Assembly (NCBI RefSeq): GCF_000709345.1
Contig: NZ_KL448323.1
Coordinates: 124,001 to 188,000 of the forward strand
Source: Polaromonas glacialis
GTDB lineage: Bacteria > Pseudomonadota > Gammaproteobacteria > Burkholderiales > Burkholderiaceae_C
Length of the DNA stretch: 64,000 bases
Direction: 5' to 3'
Position numbers and translations under genes: made by a program. The notes below the pieces were generated by a model. That model worked only from the letters and a program-made list of their open reading frames with translations. It made no database searches and was not told where the DNA came from. The first letter of the stretch is position 1, and every line of letters starts with the position of its first letter. Of this stretch, positions 1-9,720 are shown piece after piece.

Positions 1-1041
1 CCCGTCCATGTCGTCGATGGACACAAAGGTCGGCTCGCCGCCCTGGGTCAGGCGCACGTCCTGGCGCTTCAGGTCGGCGTCAACCTGCTGGCCAAGCAGG
101 TTGATTTTCTGCCAGTCCTCTTCCTTGTACGGCTTGGTGACGCGCGGGTCTTCATGAATGCGCGTGATCGTCATTTCATGGAAGAACGTGACTTCGGCCT
201 TGTCGGTAAAACCGGTGACTGGCGCCGCCGACGACGGCATGGCCGTGCAGGCCAGCGGAATATGGCCTTCGCTGGCCAGCATGCCCGATGTGGGGTCCAG
301 CCCGATCCAGCCGGCGCCGGGAACATACACCTCGGTCCAGGCATGCAGGTCGGTGAAGTCGACTTCGGTGCCGCTCGGGCCATCAAGCGAAGCCTGGTCG
401 GCGCGCAGCTGGATCAGGTAACCCGACACGAAACGCGCGGCCAGGCCCATCTCGCGCATGATTTGTACCAGCAGCCAGCCGCTGTCCCGGCAGGAACCCG
501 AACGTTTCTGCAGCGTTTCCTCAGGTGTCTGCACGCCGGGTTCCATCCGCAGCAGGTAGGCAATGTCGCCCTGCAGGCGTTGATTGACGGCCACCAGAAA
601 GTCGTTGGTCGCCAGGTTTTTCTTCAGCAAATCGCGCCGCGCCGCCGCCACCCAGGCAACGAGCAGTTCCCCGGGCTTGTCAGTCTTCAGGTAGGGGCTC
701 AGTTCGGCGGCGAGTTGCACCGGGTAGCTGAACGGGAAAAATTCGGCATACTTTTCAACGAAAAAATCAAACGGGTTGATGACGGTCATGTCGGCCACCA
801 GGTCAACCGTGAATTCAAGCTTGTCCGATTTTTCAGGGAACACGTAGCGGCCGATGTAATTGCCGTACGGGTCCTGCTGCCAGTTGATGAAATGGTTGAC
901 TGGCGTGACGGTCAGCGAATACGAAAGAATCGGCGTACGCGCATGGGGCGCCGGACGTAGGCGAACTTCATGTGGTGACAGCGCGACCAGGCGATCGTAG
1001 TGGTAGCTGGTTTTGTGGTGCAGCGCAACACGGATGGCCAT
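1..1041 (-). CDS. Transglutaminase-like protein (DUF2126-type), 3' end cut by window
   Basis: The frame is open from an ATG at 1041 to the window edge, giving 347 residues. It starts with a transglutaminase N-terminal beta domain (about 1-90), followed by a transglutaminase/protease-like core. The catalytic triad is visible as Cys184 (GSCRDSG), His233 (DLHAWTEVYV) and Asp249 (GLDPTSG). The last visible residues (RLTQGGEPTFVSIDDMDG) match the linker that leads into the large C-terminal DUF2126 region of the roughly 1100-residue members of this family, so most of the protein lies outside. In other proteobacteria these proteins cluster with alpha-E and ATP-grasp-like proteins; the substrate is not established. 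The family call is strong; the role is unknown. Confidence 0.88.
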   Translation of the reverse strand, partial: MAIRVALHHKTSYHYDRLVALSPHEVRLRPAPHARTPILSYSLTVTPVNHFINWQQDPYGNYIGRYVFPEKSDKLEFTVDLVADMTVINPFDFFVEKYAEFFPFSYPVQLAAELSPYLKTDKPGELLVAWVAAARRDLLKKNLATNDFLVAVNQRLQGDIAYLLRMEPGVQTPEETLQKRSGSCRDSGWLLVQIMREMGLAARFVSGYLIQLRADQASLDGPSGTEVDFTDLHAWTEVYVPGAGWIGLDPTSGMLASEGHIPLACTAMPSSAAPVTGFTDKAEVTFFHEMTITRIHEDPRVTKPYKEEDWQKINLLGQQVDADLKRQDVRLTQGGEPTFVSIDDMDG

Positions 1042-1575
1042 TGGAGGGTGCCTTTCGGAGGGTGGTGAGTGCAACACGGGCAACCGCATCGCCGGGAACT
1101 GAATAAAAAATGTCTACAACGCAGGATTCGTGCCCAGTTTTTTGACTTGGCTAGGCCTGACTTTAGCTGTTTAAGCGCGATAGCAGAGCAGCACCACAAA
1201 TGAACGGTCAAGGCCTCTGCCTTTTATCATGCCGCCCAGTTTGGCCGCCCCCGGAATGAAGTCTGTCCGTCAGGTTTTGACGCCCCCGTTGTGAAAGCTG
1301 AAAATTTTCTCAATCAACCGAGCGGGTGTGGCGTCAACCTTTGACGAAGAAACCAGCATTTGAGCCTTCAATTTTGACTGTGGCCACTGTGTTGCGCGCG
1401 GCACACAACAGCCGTGAACCAGGGACACGCCTGGAAAAACCTGTTGTTTTAGCTGTCAAGTATTTGCCCGAGACAACTTTCAGCCTGGGATTCATTTCAG
1501 AAAAGTATTACGCGCTGCATATAATTTGAAACATATTTATTGTTTTAAATTGCCATTTTTGAAAAAAATTATTTC
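1042..1575. other. Intergenic region, 534 bp, no convincing gene
   Basis: This stretch separates two divergently transcribed genes and is visibly AT-richer towards its right end. It contains a short inverted repeat at 1332-1346 (CGTCAA, 3-nt loop, TTGACG) and a promoter-like TATAAT at 1520-1525. A 67-codon open frame at 1326-1529 has no ribosome-binding site and no recognisable product. I see no RNA gene in it. Confidence 0.6.
1496..1525 (+). promoter_or_regulatory. Putative sigma-70 promoter for the YjbH-like gene
   Basis: A perfect -10 hexamer TATAAT (1520-1525) has TTCAGA (1496-1501, 4 of 6 matches to TTGACA) 18 nt upstream. Transcription would start near 1532, about 45 nt before the ATG at 1576. 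Called by eye only. Confidence 0.4.
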
Positions 1576-3693
1576 ATGACATCAACTCCGTTGGTCCGAA
1601 ACCTGCCATTTCCCGTGTTTGCTACCTTCATGGGACTGGTAGCCTTATGCCAGAGCACGGGTCTGCAGGCCCAAGGCCTGGGCGTGGCAAGCTTGGGTGC
1701 CACAGGAGGACTGAACATTCCATCAGCCTACGTGCTGGATTCAGGCGACATGGCATTGAGCGTGGGTAACTACCAGCCTGCGTTAATTGGCAATTTCAGT
1801 TACCGGCGTAATTACAGTCTGGGCTTTGGATTGATCCCACGGGTTGAGGTATTCGGGCGTTTCGCCGACTACCAAAATCCAAAGGCGACATTGCCAGGAC
1901 TGCCTGACATTAACGGACCGCGCGATATTTCGGCCAATGTCAAATGGCAGCTGCCCCTGGACATGGCCGGTCTGCCCAAACTGGCTGTAGGTGCGACTGA
2001 CGTCAGCGGTGGTGCTGTGAATTTCAGTTCCAAGTATGCGGTGGCCAGCGATGAATATGGTCCCTTGCGCTGGTCACTGGGCTATGCCAGAGCGAAGGCC
2101 CGCAAAAATGGCTCCAAGGTACTGGACGGCGCATTTGGCGGCGTCGAATTCAAACTCGGCAGCACCCGCGCTACCGCATTGGCCGAAACTGACGGAACGC
2201 AGCGCCACGCCGGCTTGCGTTACTACTCTGAAATGCTGCCCTGGCTGGGCGACGGGCAGGTCGTCACCACCCTTCAGCGCTCGTTTGGCGTCAGCAACAT
2301 GGCCGGACGCAAAGCCGATGCGACAAGTTTCAATGTATCGCTGGTCTTGCCACTGGACACGGATGACAGCACTCGCAAGGCCAAGGCAGATGCTGTGCAC
2401 AGGCCGTTAAAGCCCATTTCAGTGATGGCCGGCGACGGCATGACTGCCACAGCCGAAGATCGAATGGATAGCTTGTCGCGCAGCTTGCGCGCCAGCGGTC
2501 TGGACCGCGTACGAATCGGAACCTTGGGCAATGAATGGGTGGTCGAGTATGAAAATTACCGTTACCTGCACAACGAGGCCGATGCGCTTGGCATCGTTCT
2601 CGGCTTGGCAGCAGAGCATGCACCTACCGGTATTGCCCGGGTTAATGTGATTTCGCGCAAGGCCGGTTTGGTGGTCTTTGAAACCTCGGTCGAGGTGGCT
2701 GCATTTCGCAATTTCCTGCGCGACGGCGATGCTGGCCGCATCAAAGACACCATGGGTTTTGGCCGACTCGCAGGTTACGATGCCGCCAACGTGCAATGGG
2801 CCGCAGGCGATGCAGGGGCAGCGCAACATCGCTCATTGTTGCGCGTGGAACTCAAGCCGCTGCTCAATTATGCGTTTGCCACCGAATATGGCGCTTTTGA
2901 TTACTCGCTCGCTGCCAATGTTCGCGGTACAGCCACCATATGGCCCGGCGGAGAAGTCTATGCCGACTTGGTGAAGCGCCTGAACAACAGCAGCGACATG
3001 GAGCCCGGTCGCTTGTTTGCCAGTTCACTGCACCGAAACGGCCTAAAAACGCTGGCAGTGCAGCAGTCGTTCTGGCTGGGTCCACGCCTTTTTACCAGTG
3101 TGGGCGTGGGTAAATACAACTACCAAGCCTACGGCACAGAGGGCGAATCCATCCTGTTTCTGCCATGGAACGAGGACACCCTGCACCTCAAAGGCAGCTA
3201 CCAGCGCAACAAGGACAATACGTTGCCCAGCCGTGAAGAGGCTTATGCGGCGTCCTACCGCTGGAAATTCGACACCCAGACCTGGGTAGAGGGCAGTTAC
3301 CAACAGTACACCGACCGTTCCACGGGGCCAAGCGTGACCGTGACCCGCTGGTTTGGCGATGTGGCTGTGCAAGTGTTTGCCCGCAAGGGGGGCAACAGCA
3401 CCTTTGTGGGCATGGAACTTAGCCTGCCTTTGACGCCGCGCCAGGGCATGGGGTCCGGCCCGGTGCAACTGACTGGAACGCCACGCTATGCGCAGTCGCT
3501 TCGGACACTCATCACCAATGCGGCCAACCCGGGTAACTATGTACGTCCCGATGCGGTGCGCCCAGTCAACCTGAATTACAAGTCTGAAGTGGAATTGCTA
3601 AACGCGGGCCGCGTCACGCCGGAGTACATCAAGGAGCAGGTTCAACGTATGCGAGAGTCGTTTTTTCTCTACGCCCGTGACCAAATCGAATGA
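1576..3693 (+). CDS. YjbH-like outer membrane/exopolysaccharide protein
   Basis: A 705-residue exported protein. The N-terminus (about 1-34) is a signal peptide ending near LQAQG. The segment GATGGLNIPSAYVLDSGDM and the following alternating amphipathic strands resemble the YjbH family (formerly DUF940), whose members accompany exopolysaccharide export and are predicted outer-membrane beta-barrels. The family is better known in yjbEFGH operons; here no E, F or G partner is seen, only a small lipoprotein gene 116 bp downstream. No clear Shine-Dalgarno sequence precedes the ATG. Base composition is AT-richer than the surrounding housekeeping genes, which may point to acquisition. The family call is fairly secure; the exported polymer is unknown. 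Confidence 0.72.
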   Translation: MTSTPLVRNLPFPVFATFMGLVALCQSTGLQAQGLGVASLGATGGLNIPSAYVLDSGDMALSVGNYQPALIGNFSYRRNYSLGFGLIPRVEVFGRFADYQNPKATLPGLPDINGPRDISANVKWQLPLDMAGLPKLAVGATDVSGGAVNFSSKYAVASDEYGPLRWSLGYARAKARKNGSKVLDGAFGGVEFKLGSTRATALAETDGTQRHAGLRYYSEMLPWLGDGQVVTTLQRSFGVSNMAGRKADATSFNVSLVLPLDTDDSTRKAKADAVHRPLKPISVMAGDGMTATAEDRMDSLSRSLRASGLDRVRIGTLGNEWVVEYENYRYLHNEADALGIVLGLAAEHAPTGIARVNVISRKAGLVVFETSVEVAAFRNFLRDGDAGRIKDTMGFGRLAGYDAANVQWAAGDAGAAQHRSLLRVELKPLLNYAFATEYGAFDYSLAANVRGTATIWPGGEVYADLVKRLNNSSDMEPGRLFASSLHRNGLKTLAVQQSFWLGPRLFTSVGVGKYNYQAYGTEGESILFLPWNEDTLHLKGSYQRNKDNTLPSREEAYAASYRWKFDTQTWVEGSYQQYTDRSTGPSVTVTRWFGDVAVQVFARKGGNSTFVGMELSLPLTPRQGMGSGPVQLTGTPRYAQSLRTLITNAANPGNYVRPDAVRPVNLNYKSEVELLNAGRVTPEYIKEQVQRMRESFFLYARDQIE

Positions 3694-3809
3694 AAACATC
3701 ATTCATCAATTGGTAAAAGCTAAAAAAATTTGCAAGATTAAGTTAGTATTCGCCAGAAGTATTAAACAGATTAGTACAAAATTTATGTATTTTTAACAAA
3801 AGGTAACGT

Positions 3810-4388
3810 ATGCATTTCAATAAAATCTCTTTGGCAGCATCGCTATTTGGCTGCGGCGTTTTGCTGGCTGCATGTGGTGGCGACAGTACACCCTCTAAAA
3901 CTGTTGCATCAGCTGACACCACAGCAGCAGTTACCGCCTCCACTGCGCAAGCGATGGTGAATAAAAGCTTTAGCTTTGACTCTGGCGTTTCCGCTTTAGG
4001 AACGACATCAGCCACAACGATTGCACTCTCCGGCTCCAGTGCAAACCCCGATTTCAGCCTCAGTTCGGGAGGATTCGGTGCAAAAGGTGGGATGACCTAT
4101 GGTTCGTGTATTTTTAAAATCACTCAATCTAACTTTCCAGCAACTTTCACAAAGCTGCAAGTTGGTGCAACGACCGAAGTTAAACCTTGTGATCTGAAAC
4201 TGGCCACTGCTGGTTTGACCACTGGCTCATCCAATTCATTTGTGAAGTGGATATTGGGCAATGCTTCCAGCATTAGTCTGGGTGTGACCGTGACGATCAG
4301 TGAATCTGGCGTCGTAACGGTGAGCGGAACGCCTTTTGGCACTATCACGTTTGTCATTGCTACTGGCGCTACTGGCCTCGGCGGTTAA
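3810..4388 (+). CDS. Small secreted lipoprotein of unknown function
   Basis: 192 residues. An N-terminal lipoprotein signal peptide ends in the lipobox LLAAC, with Cys22 as the acylation site, followed by a Ser/Thr/Ala-rich linker. The rest is rich in Gly, Ser, Thr and Val in short beta-like runs, with a cysteine pair (Cys100, Cys127) that could form a periplasmic disulfide. A good ribosome-binding site (AAGGTAA) lies just upstream. It follows the YjbH-like gene on the same strand, shares its AT-rich composition and is closed by a terminator at 4447. I do not recognise the family; a link to surface polysaccharide is only suggested by position. Confidence 0.7.
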   Translation: MHFNKISLAASLFGCGVLLAACGGDSTPSKTVASADTTAAVTASTAQAMVNKSFSFDSGVSALGTTSATTIALSGSSANPDFSLSSGGFGAKGGMTYGSCIFKITQSNFPATFTKLQVGATTEVKPCDLKLATAGLTTGSSNSFVKWILGNASSISLGVTVTISESGVVTVSGTPFGTITFVIATGATGLGG

Positions 4389-4446
4389 CCCACTTTTACC
4401 GTCCCCATTTAGAGCCCCAGCGTACATTGCGCGGGCTACACATCTC

Positions 4447-4473
4447 AAAAGCCCGCACTTGGCGGGCTTTTTT
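4447..4473 (+). terminator. Rho-independent terminator after the lipoprotein gene
   Basis: Hairpin GCCCGC-acttg-GCGGGC, preceded by A residues and followed by TTTTTT, 58 bp after the lipoprotein stop codon. Confidence 0.8.
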
Positions 4474-4562
4474 GTGGCTCGAATTTTTCAGCTTCATGCC
4501 GTCTCGTAGATCAGTAATCACATGCCCTTAATCGAGCACTTGCTGATATTTGAATATTGGGC

Positions 4563-4606
4563 CACAAAAAAAAGGTTCACTACTATTTTCATAGCAATGA
4601 ACCTTT
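4563..4606 (-). terminator. Rho-independent terminator for tRNA-Thr
   Basis: Read on the minus strand, a 9-bp stem (AAAGGTTCA paired with TGAACCTTT) ends in a run of T residues. It lies just downstream of the tRNA-Thr gene. Confidence 0.8.
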
Positions 4607-4614
4607 ATCTGTTT

Positions 4615-4690
4615 TGGTGCCGGAGAGATGAATCGAACACCCGACCTTCTCATTACGAATGAGCTGCTCTACCGACTGAGCTACACCGGC
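4615..4690 (-). tRNA. tRNA-Thr(CGT)
   Basis: A 76-nt cloverleaf with encoded CCA. The acceptor strands GCCGGTG and the segment before ACCA pair, the D-arm reads AGCTCAGTCGGTAGAGC, and the T-loop is TTCGATT. The anticodon loop TTCGTAA gives CGT, which reads ACG. It lies 12 bp downstream of fbp on the same strand and is followed by its own terminator. Confidence 0.95.
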
Positions 4691-4702
4691 TTAAGCTCTC
4701 GA

Positions 4703-5710
4703 TTATAGCCCGGAGTGATAGGCGGTGACCCGCTCGACTTCATTTTTAGAGCCCAGCATCACGCTGACACGCTCGTGCAGTTTGGTCGGCTGAATGTCGA
4801 GAATGCGCTGCTTGCCGTTGGTGGCGGCGCCGCCGGCTTGTTCGATGAGCCAGCTCATCGGGTTGGCTTCATACATCAGGCGCAGCTTGCCGGCCTTTTC
4901 GGGCTCGCGCTTGTCCCACGGGTACAAAAACACGCCGCCCCGGCACAGGATGCGGTGTACGTCCGCCACCATGGAGGCAATCCAGCGCATGTTGAAGTCC
5001 TTGCCGCGCGGCCCTTCCTTGCCTTCCAGGCATTCGTCGATGTAGCGCTTGACCGGTTCGTCCCAGTGCCGCATGTTGCTCATGTTGATGGCAAATTCCT
5101 GCGTGTTGTCCGGAATCTTCACGTTTTCCTCGGTCAGCAGGAACGAGCCCTGTTCGCGGTCGAGCGTGAACATGGCCACGCCGTCGCCCACGGTCAGCAC
5201 CAGGGTGGTCTGCGGACCGTAGACGCAGTAACCGGCCGCCACCTGCTGGTTGCCGGCCTGCAGGAAATCGCTTTCCTCGACGCCGTGGTTGCCTTCGGCT
5301 TTTTTCAGCACGCTGAAGATGGTGCCGATGCTGACGTTCACATCAATGTTGCTGGAGCCGTCGAGGGGGTCGAACATCAGCAGGTACTCGCCTTGCGGAT
5401 AACGGTTGGGCACCACGTAAATGCTGTCCATCTCCTCGGACGCCATGGCCGCCAGGTGGCCGCCCCATTCGTTGGCCTCGATCAGCACTTCATTGGCGAT
5501 GATGTCGAGCTTTTTCTGGATTTCACCCTGCACGTTCTCGCTGCCGGCCGTGCCCATCACGTCGCCCAGCGCGCCTTTGTTGACGGCCTGGCTGATGCCT
5601 TTACAGGCTCTGGCCACCACTTCGATCAGCAGGCGCAGCTCGGGCGGAATGTGGCCTTCAAGGCGCTGCTGCTCGACCAGGTAGCGAGTGAGGGAAATCT
5701 TTTTGGACAT
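4703..5710 (-). CDS. fbp: Fructose-1,6-bisphosphatase class I
   Basis: 335 residues. It hydrolyses fructose 1,6-bisphosphate to fructose 6-phosphate in gluconeogenesis (and in the Calvin cycle where present). The metal-binding signature [11 protein letters not shown] is intact, as is the conserved substrate-binding region [12 protein letters not shown]. The start is the ATG at 5710, because the reading frame open further upstream runs into the pepN 3' end and lacks family similarity; GGAG precedes the ATG. The gene lies 44 bp downstream of pepN, so co-transcription is likely. Length and motifs are typical of beta- and gammaproteobacterial enzymes. Confidence 0.96.
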   Translation of the reverse strand: MSKKISLTRYLVEQQRLEGHIPPELRLLIEVVARACKGISQAVNKGALGDVMGTAGSENVQGEIQKKLDIIANEVLIEANEWGGHLAAMASEEMDSIYVVPNRYPQGEYLLMFDPLDGSSNIDVNVSIGTIFSVLKKAEGNHGVEESDFLQAGNQQVAAGYCVYGPQTTLVLTVGDGVAMFTLDREQGSFLLTEENVKIPDNTQEFAINMSNMRHWDEPVKRYIDECLEGKEGPRGKDFNMRWIASMVADVHRILCRGGVFLYPWDKREPEKAGKLRLMYEANPMSWLIEQAGGAATNGKQRILDIQPTKLHERVSVMLGSKNEVERVTAYHSGL

Positions 5711-5754
5711 CAGGAAAAACTCCAGTCGGTAAATGAATAGGGGGCCTGCCGGGC

Positions 5755-8478
5755 TCAATGGCCCAGGGCGCGCGTGACCACTTCGTGCGTGTCTTTGCTC
5801 AGGTCGGTGCGGGCGGCAACGCGGGCAATCGCCTGGTACGCCTGGCTGCGGTAGGGCTCGGCCAGCTTGCTCCAGCGGTCCAGCGCGCGCGCCAGCCGGG
5901 CGGCGACTTGCGGATTGAGGGCGTCGAGTTCGACCACGCGTTCGCACCAGAAGGCGTAGCCGGCGCCGTCAAGCCGGTGAAAGCCCGCCGGGTTGCCCTG
6001 GCAGAAGGTGCTGACGACGCTGCGCGCGCGGTTCGGGTTTTTCAGGCTGAAGTCGGCATGCTTCATGAGCTGCCTGGTCGCCGGCAGGATGTTGCCGCCG
6101 CGATCGGGCGCGCCGGTCTGCAGGCTGAACCACTTGTCGATGACCAACGCCTCGTCCTTGAACATGGCGTGGAACATGGCCAGCGCCTGCGCGGCCAGCG
6201 GATGGCTGCTGGACACCAGGGCGGCCAGGGCGTTGAAGCGGTCGGTCATGTTGCCGGCGTCCTTGAAACGCTGCAGCGTCTTGCCCGGCCACACGGTGTC
6301 GCCAGTTTCCCGCGCGGCCAGGCAGAGGTGTGTCAGCGCCATGCCGGCCAGCGCGCGGCGGCCGCTGGACACCGGGTCGGGCGTGTAGGCGCCGGTGTCG
6401 TGATTCGCTTCGTATACCGCTTCCCAGTCGGCCTGGAGCGCGCTGGCGAGCTGCTGGCGCATGGCTTCGCGCACGGCGTGGATGTGCTGCGGATCGACCA
6501 CGTCGAGCTGCTCGGCCAGATAGGTTTCGGATGGCAGCGTCAGCACCAGGTCCTTGAAGGCGGAATCGAGCGTCGGGTGGCGCAGGATCTCGCGCATGGC
6601 GTCTAAATAAGCATCATTTAGCACGTTTGCGCATGCTGCGACTGCATCACTAGCTATTTTTTTAATAGCGATAATAGCGCTGTTGACCGCCAGGCGCTGG
6701 CCGGCTTCCCAGCGGTTGAAGGGGTCGCTGTCGTGCGCCAGCAGATGCAGCAGTTGGGAATCCCGGTAGTCGAACTCCAGCACGACGGGCGCGGTGAAGC
6801 CGCGAAGAATGGACGGCACCGGTTCGGCGTCGAGGTTGACAAAGGTGAAGCTTTCGCTTGCCTGCGCCAGCACGACGGTGCGCGTTCCTGCGGCAGCAGC
6901 GGTTTCGCCGTCCAGTTGCAGCGGCACATCCTGGCCGTCCACGCCGAGCAGGCCAAGGCCGACCGGAATCACGAACGGCTCCTTGACCGGCTGTCCCGGC
7001 GTGGGCCAGCAGGTTTGCGACAGCGTCAGGGTGTAGCTGCGGGCGGCCGCGTCGTACAGGCCCTGCGCTTCCAGTCGCGGTGTGCCGGCCTGGCTGTACC
7101 AGCGCTTGAACTGCGGCAGCAGGCGCGCCAGATCCGACGCCGGATTGGCATCGGCAATGGCCTGCGCAAAATCGTCGCAGGTCACGGCCTGGCCGTCGTG
7201 GCGTTCGAAGTAGAGCGTCATGCCCTTGGCAAAACCCTGGCGGCCCACCAGCGTCTGCATCATGCGGACGACTTCGGCGCCTTTTTCGTAGATCGTGACG
7301 GTGTAGAAATTGCTGATCTCGATGTAGCTGTCTGGCCGCACCGGATGCGCCATCGGGCCGGCGTCCTCGGGGAACTGGGCGGTGCGCAGCACGCGAACGT
7401 CCTCGATGCGCTTGACGGCTCTAGCTGAAGGCTGGTCGCACAGGTCCTGGCTGAATTCCTGGTCGCGAAACACCGTCAGGCCTTCCTTCAGGCTGAGCTG
7501 GAACCAGTCGCGGCAGGTGATGCGGTTGCCGGTCCAGTTGTGAAAATACTCGTGGCCGACGACGCTTTCGATGTTCGAAAAATCAATGTCGGTGGCCGTC
7601 GCCTGGTTGGCCAGCACGTACTTGGTGTTGAAGATGTTCAGGCCCTTGTTTTCCATCGCGCCCATGTTGAAGTCGCTGGTGGCGACAATCATGAAGCGTT
7701 CAAGATCCAGCGGCAAGCCGAAGCGCGCCTCGTCCCAGGCGACCGAATGCATCAGCGAGACCATGGCGTGCTCGGTCTTGTCGAGGTCGCCGGGCCGTAC
7801 ATAGACCTGCAGCAGGTGCTCCTTGCCGGCGCGCGTGGTGATGCGCTGCTCCCGCGCCACCAGCTGGCCGGCCACCAGCGCAAACAGGTAGCTCGGCTTG
7901 CGGTGCGGATCGACCCATTTGGCGAAATGCCGCGCGCCGTTCGGACCATCGTCGAGCGGGCCGTGCGCCACCAGGTTTCCGTTGGACAGCAGCACCGGGT
8001 ATTTCGCCTTGTCGGCGCGCAGCGTGACGGTGTAGCTGGCCATCACGTCCGGGCGGTCGAGGAAATAGGTGATGCGCCGGAAGCCTTCGGCTTCGCACTG
8101 GGTGAAGAACGAGTCGTTGCTGACGTACAGGCCCATCAGCTTGGTGTTCCTGGACGGGCAGGTGGTGGTGAAGATTTCCAGCTCGAACGCATCGGGCAGG
8201 TCGCACAGCACCAGCTGGCCGCCTTCCATCTTGAACGACGTGCCCTGCCCGTTGACCTGCACGCGCGCCAGGTTGAGTTCCTCGCCGTCGAGCCGGAGCG
8301 GCTGCGCCGGCACGTCCGGGTTGCGGCGCAGCGTCATCTTGTTGAGCACGCGCGTTTTCGCCGGGTCCAGGTCAAAGCACAGATCAACGGTGTCGATCCA
8401 GTAGGCCGGGGCGGTGTAGTCGGCGCGGTTGATGACCACGGCGGCGCCGGGTCCTGTTCCGTCAAGCATTGGCAGCAT
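5755..8478 (-). CDS. pepN: Aminopeptidase N, M1 family zinc metallopeptidase
   Basis: 907 residues; removes N-terminal amino acids from peptides in the cytoplasm. The exopeptidase motif GAMEN is at about 273-277. The zinc site HEYFH (309-313) with Glu332 fits HExxH-x18-E. The DUF3458 and ARM-repeat regions follow. ATG 8478 is chosen over an upstream in-frame ATG at 8508 because GAGGAA precedes it at good spacing. About residues 600-625 come from an AT-rich type 1 repeat that appears to be an insertion between the beta-sandwich and the C-terminal helical domain. The gene sits between prfB and fbp, all on the minus strand. Confidence 0.96.
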   Translation of the reverse strand: MLPMLDGTGPGAAVVINRADYTAPAYWIDTVDLCFDLDPAKTRVLNKMTLRRNPDVPAQPLRLDGEELNLARVQVNGQGTSFKMEGGQLVLCDLPDAFELEIFTTTCPSRNTKLMGLYVSNDSFFTQCEAEGFRRITYFLDRPDVMASYTVTLRADKAKYPVLLSNGNLVAHGPLDDGPNGARHFAKWVDPHRKPSYLFALVAGQLVAREQRITTRAGKEHLLQVYVRPGDLDKTEHAMVSLMHSVAWDEARFGLPLDLERFMIVATSDFNMGAMENKGLNIFNTKYVLANQATATDIDFSNIESVVGHEYFHNWTGNRITCRDWFQLSLKEGLTVFRDQEFSQDLCDQPSARAVKRIEDVRVLRTAQFPEDAGPMAHPVRPDSYIEISNFYTVTIYEKGAEVVRMMQTLVGRQGFAKGMTLYFERHDGQAVTCDDFAQAIADANPASDLARLLPQFKRWYSQAGTPRLEAQGLYDAAARSYTLTLSQTCWPTPGQPVKEPFVIPVGLGLLGVDGQDVPLQLDGETAAAAGTRTVVLAQASESFTFVNLDAEPVPSILRGFTAPVVLEFDYRDSQLLHLLAHDSDPFNRWEAGQRLAVNSAIIAIKKIASDAVAACANVLNDAYLDAMREILRHPTLDSAFKDLVLTLPSETYLAEQLDVVDPQHIHAVREAMRQQLASALQADWEAVYEANHDTGAYTPDPVSSGRRALAGMALTHLCLAARETGDTVWPGKTLQRFKDAGNMTDRFNALAALVSSSHPLAAQALAMFHAMFKDEALVIDKWFSLQTGAPDRGGNILPATRQLMKHADFSLKNPNRARSVVSTFCQGNPAGFHRLDGAGYAFWCERVVELDALNPQVAARLARALDRWSKLAEPYRSQAYQAIARVAARTDLSKDTHEVVTRALGH
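6603..6680. repeat. Type 1 dispersed repeat inside pepN
   Basis: An AT-rich block in an otherwise GC-rich gene. On the minus strand it contains GCTATTAAAAAAATAGCT and GCATGCGCAA, the same building blocks as the copies near 29079, 43970, 44822, 47221, 59281 and 60597. It is translated in frame as roughly 26 residues (around [18 protein letters not shown]). Confidence 0.6.
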
Positions 8479-8529
8479 GGGGGGTTCCTCAAAAATCCAG
8501 AAATTCAAAACAGGCGGCCGAAGCCGCCA

Positions 8530-9634
8530 TCAGACGCCCTGTTTCAGGGACGCTTCAATAAACGGATCCAGGTCGCCGTCCAGCACTTTTTGCGTGGCCG
8601 AGGTTTCGTAGTTGGTGCGCAAGTCCTTGATGCGGCTGTTGTCCAGCACATAGCTGCGGATCTGGTGGCCCCAGCCCACGTCGGTCTTGGTGTCCTCCAG
8701 CTTTTGCTGCGCTTCCTGCTGCTTGCGCAACTCGAAGTCGTACAGCCGCGAGCGCAGGCGTTTCCAGGCGACATCGCGGTTGCCGTGCTGCGAGCGGCCT
8801 TCCTGGCACTGCACGACTATGCCGGTCGGGATGTGCGTCAGGCGAACCGCCGAATCGGTCTTGTTGATGTGCTGGCCGCCGGCGCCGCTGGCGCGGTAGG
8901 TGTCGGTGCGCACGTCGGACGGGTTGATGTCGATTTCAATCGAGTCGTCGATCTCGGGGTAGACGAACACCGAGGCAAACGAGGTGTGGCGCCCGCCCGA
9001 CGAGTCGAACGGCGACTTGCGCACCAGCCGATGCACGCCGGTTTCGGTGCGCAGCAGGCCAAAGGCGTATTCGCCCTCGATCTTGATGGTTGCGCCCTTG
9101 ATGCCGGCGGTGTCGCCGGCGGACTCGTCCTCGATCGTGGTCTTGAACCCCTTGCGCTCGGCATACTTGAGGTACTGGCGCAGCAGCATGCTGGCCCAGT
9201 CGCAGGCTTCGGTGCCGCCGGCGCCGGCCTGGATGTCCAGAAAAGCGTTGAGCGGGTCGGCCGGGTTGTTGAACATCCGGCGAAATTCCATCTTTTCGAC
9301 TTCAGTGACAACCTTGGCCGCTTCACCCTCGATGGCGCGCATGCCGGCTTCGTCGTTGTCGTCCTTGGACATCTCGAACAACTCGGTGTTGTCTGCCAGT
9401 TCCTGCTCCAGCCGGTCCAGGATCAGCACCACGTCTTCGAGCGATTTTTTCTCGCGGCCGAGTTCCTGCGCGCGCTTGGGGTTGTCCCAGACCTTCGGGT
9501 CTTCGAGCGCGGCGTTGACTTCGTTCAGTTTTCGGGCTTTGGCAGGATAGTCAAAGATACCCCCTGAGTTCATTGACCCGGTTGCTCAGGTCCTCGATCT
9601 GGTTGGAAATGATGTTGATGTGTTCTGCGTCCAT
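8530..9634 (-). CDS. prfB: Peptide chain release factor 2, with programmed +1 frameshift
   Basis: RF2 terminates translation at UGA and UAA. The gene is in two frames: 27 codons from ATG 9634 to the leucine codon CTT, then an in-frame TGA (9553-9551), after which the ribosome slips +1 and reads GAC (9552-9550) to the stop at 8530, giving about 367 residues. The stimulatory Shine-Dalgarno-like AGGGGG lies at the expected position 5' of CTTTGAC. The tripeptide anticodon SPF (in KSPFDSSGG) and the catalytic GGQ ([10 protein letters not shown]) are present. This is the classic autoregulatory arrangement: low RF2 favours frameshifting. Confidence 0.97.
9550..9565 (-). promoter_or_regulatory. prfB: prfB recoding site
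   Basis: The minus strand reads AGGGGGTATCTTTGAC. AGGGGG is the internal Shine-Dalgarno-like stimulator, CTT the slippery codon, TGA the in-frame stop and C the unfavourable stop context. All elements match the E. coli prfB signal. Confidence 0.97.
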
Positions 9635-9720
9635 GGGGAAAGTCCTGTCGTTGTCTGAAATTCAATCGGCCATTTTCTCATGCTCGCAGCAGGGCCGCCG
9701 GGCACCGCCTTGCAGGCAGA

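Noticed and set aside
1332..1346. Inverted repeat CGTCAA-cct-TTGACG as an operator
   Set aside because: Arms of six bases are expected by chance in a window this size, and no adjacent regulator supports it.
1326..1529. 67-codon frame before the YjbH-like gene
   Set aside because: No ribosome-binding site; it overlaps the likely promoter and has no recognisable protein features.
4703..5947. Longer fbp starting at 5947
   Set aside because: The extra N-terminal residues are Arg/Pro/Gly-rich translation of the pepN 3' end in another frame; the family start is at 5710.
7540..9567. A 675-codon open frame on the plus strand
   Set aside because: It runs antisense to pepN and prfB, whose protein similarity is certain; high GC makes long antisense frames common, and the translation resembles no family.
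8530..9573. prfB read as a single frame from the ATG at 9573
   Set aside because: That ATG lies within the leader in the shifted frame; the AGGGGG-CTT-TGA-C signal shows the true start at 9634.
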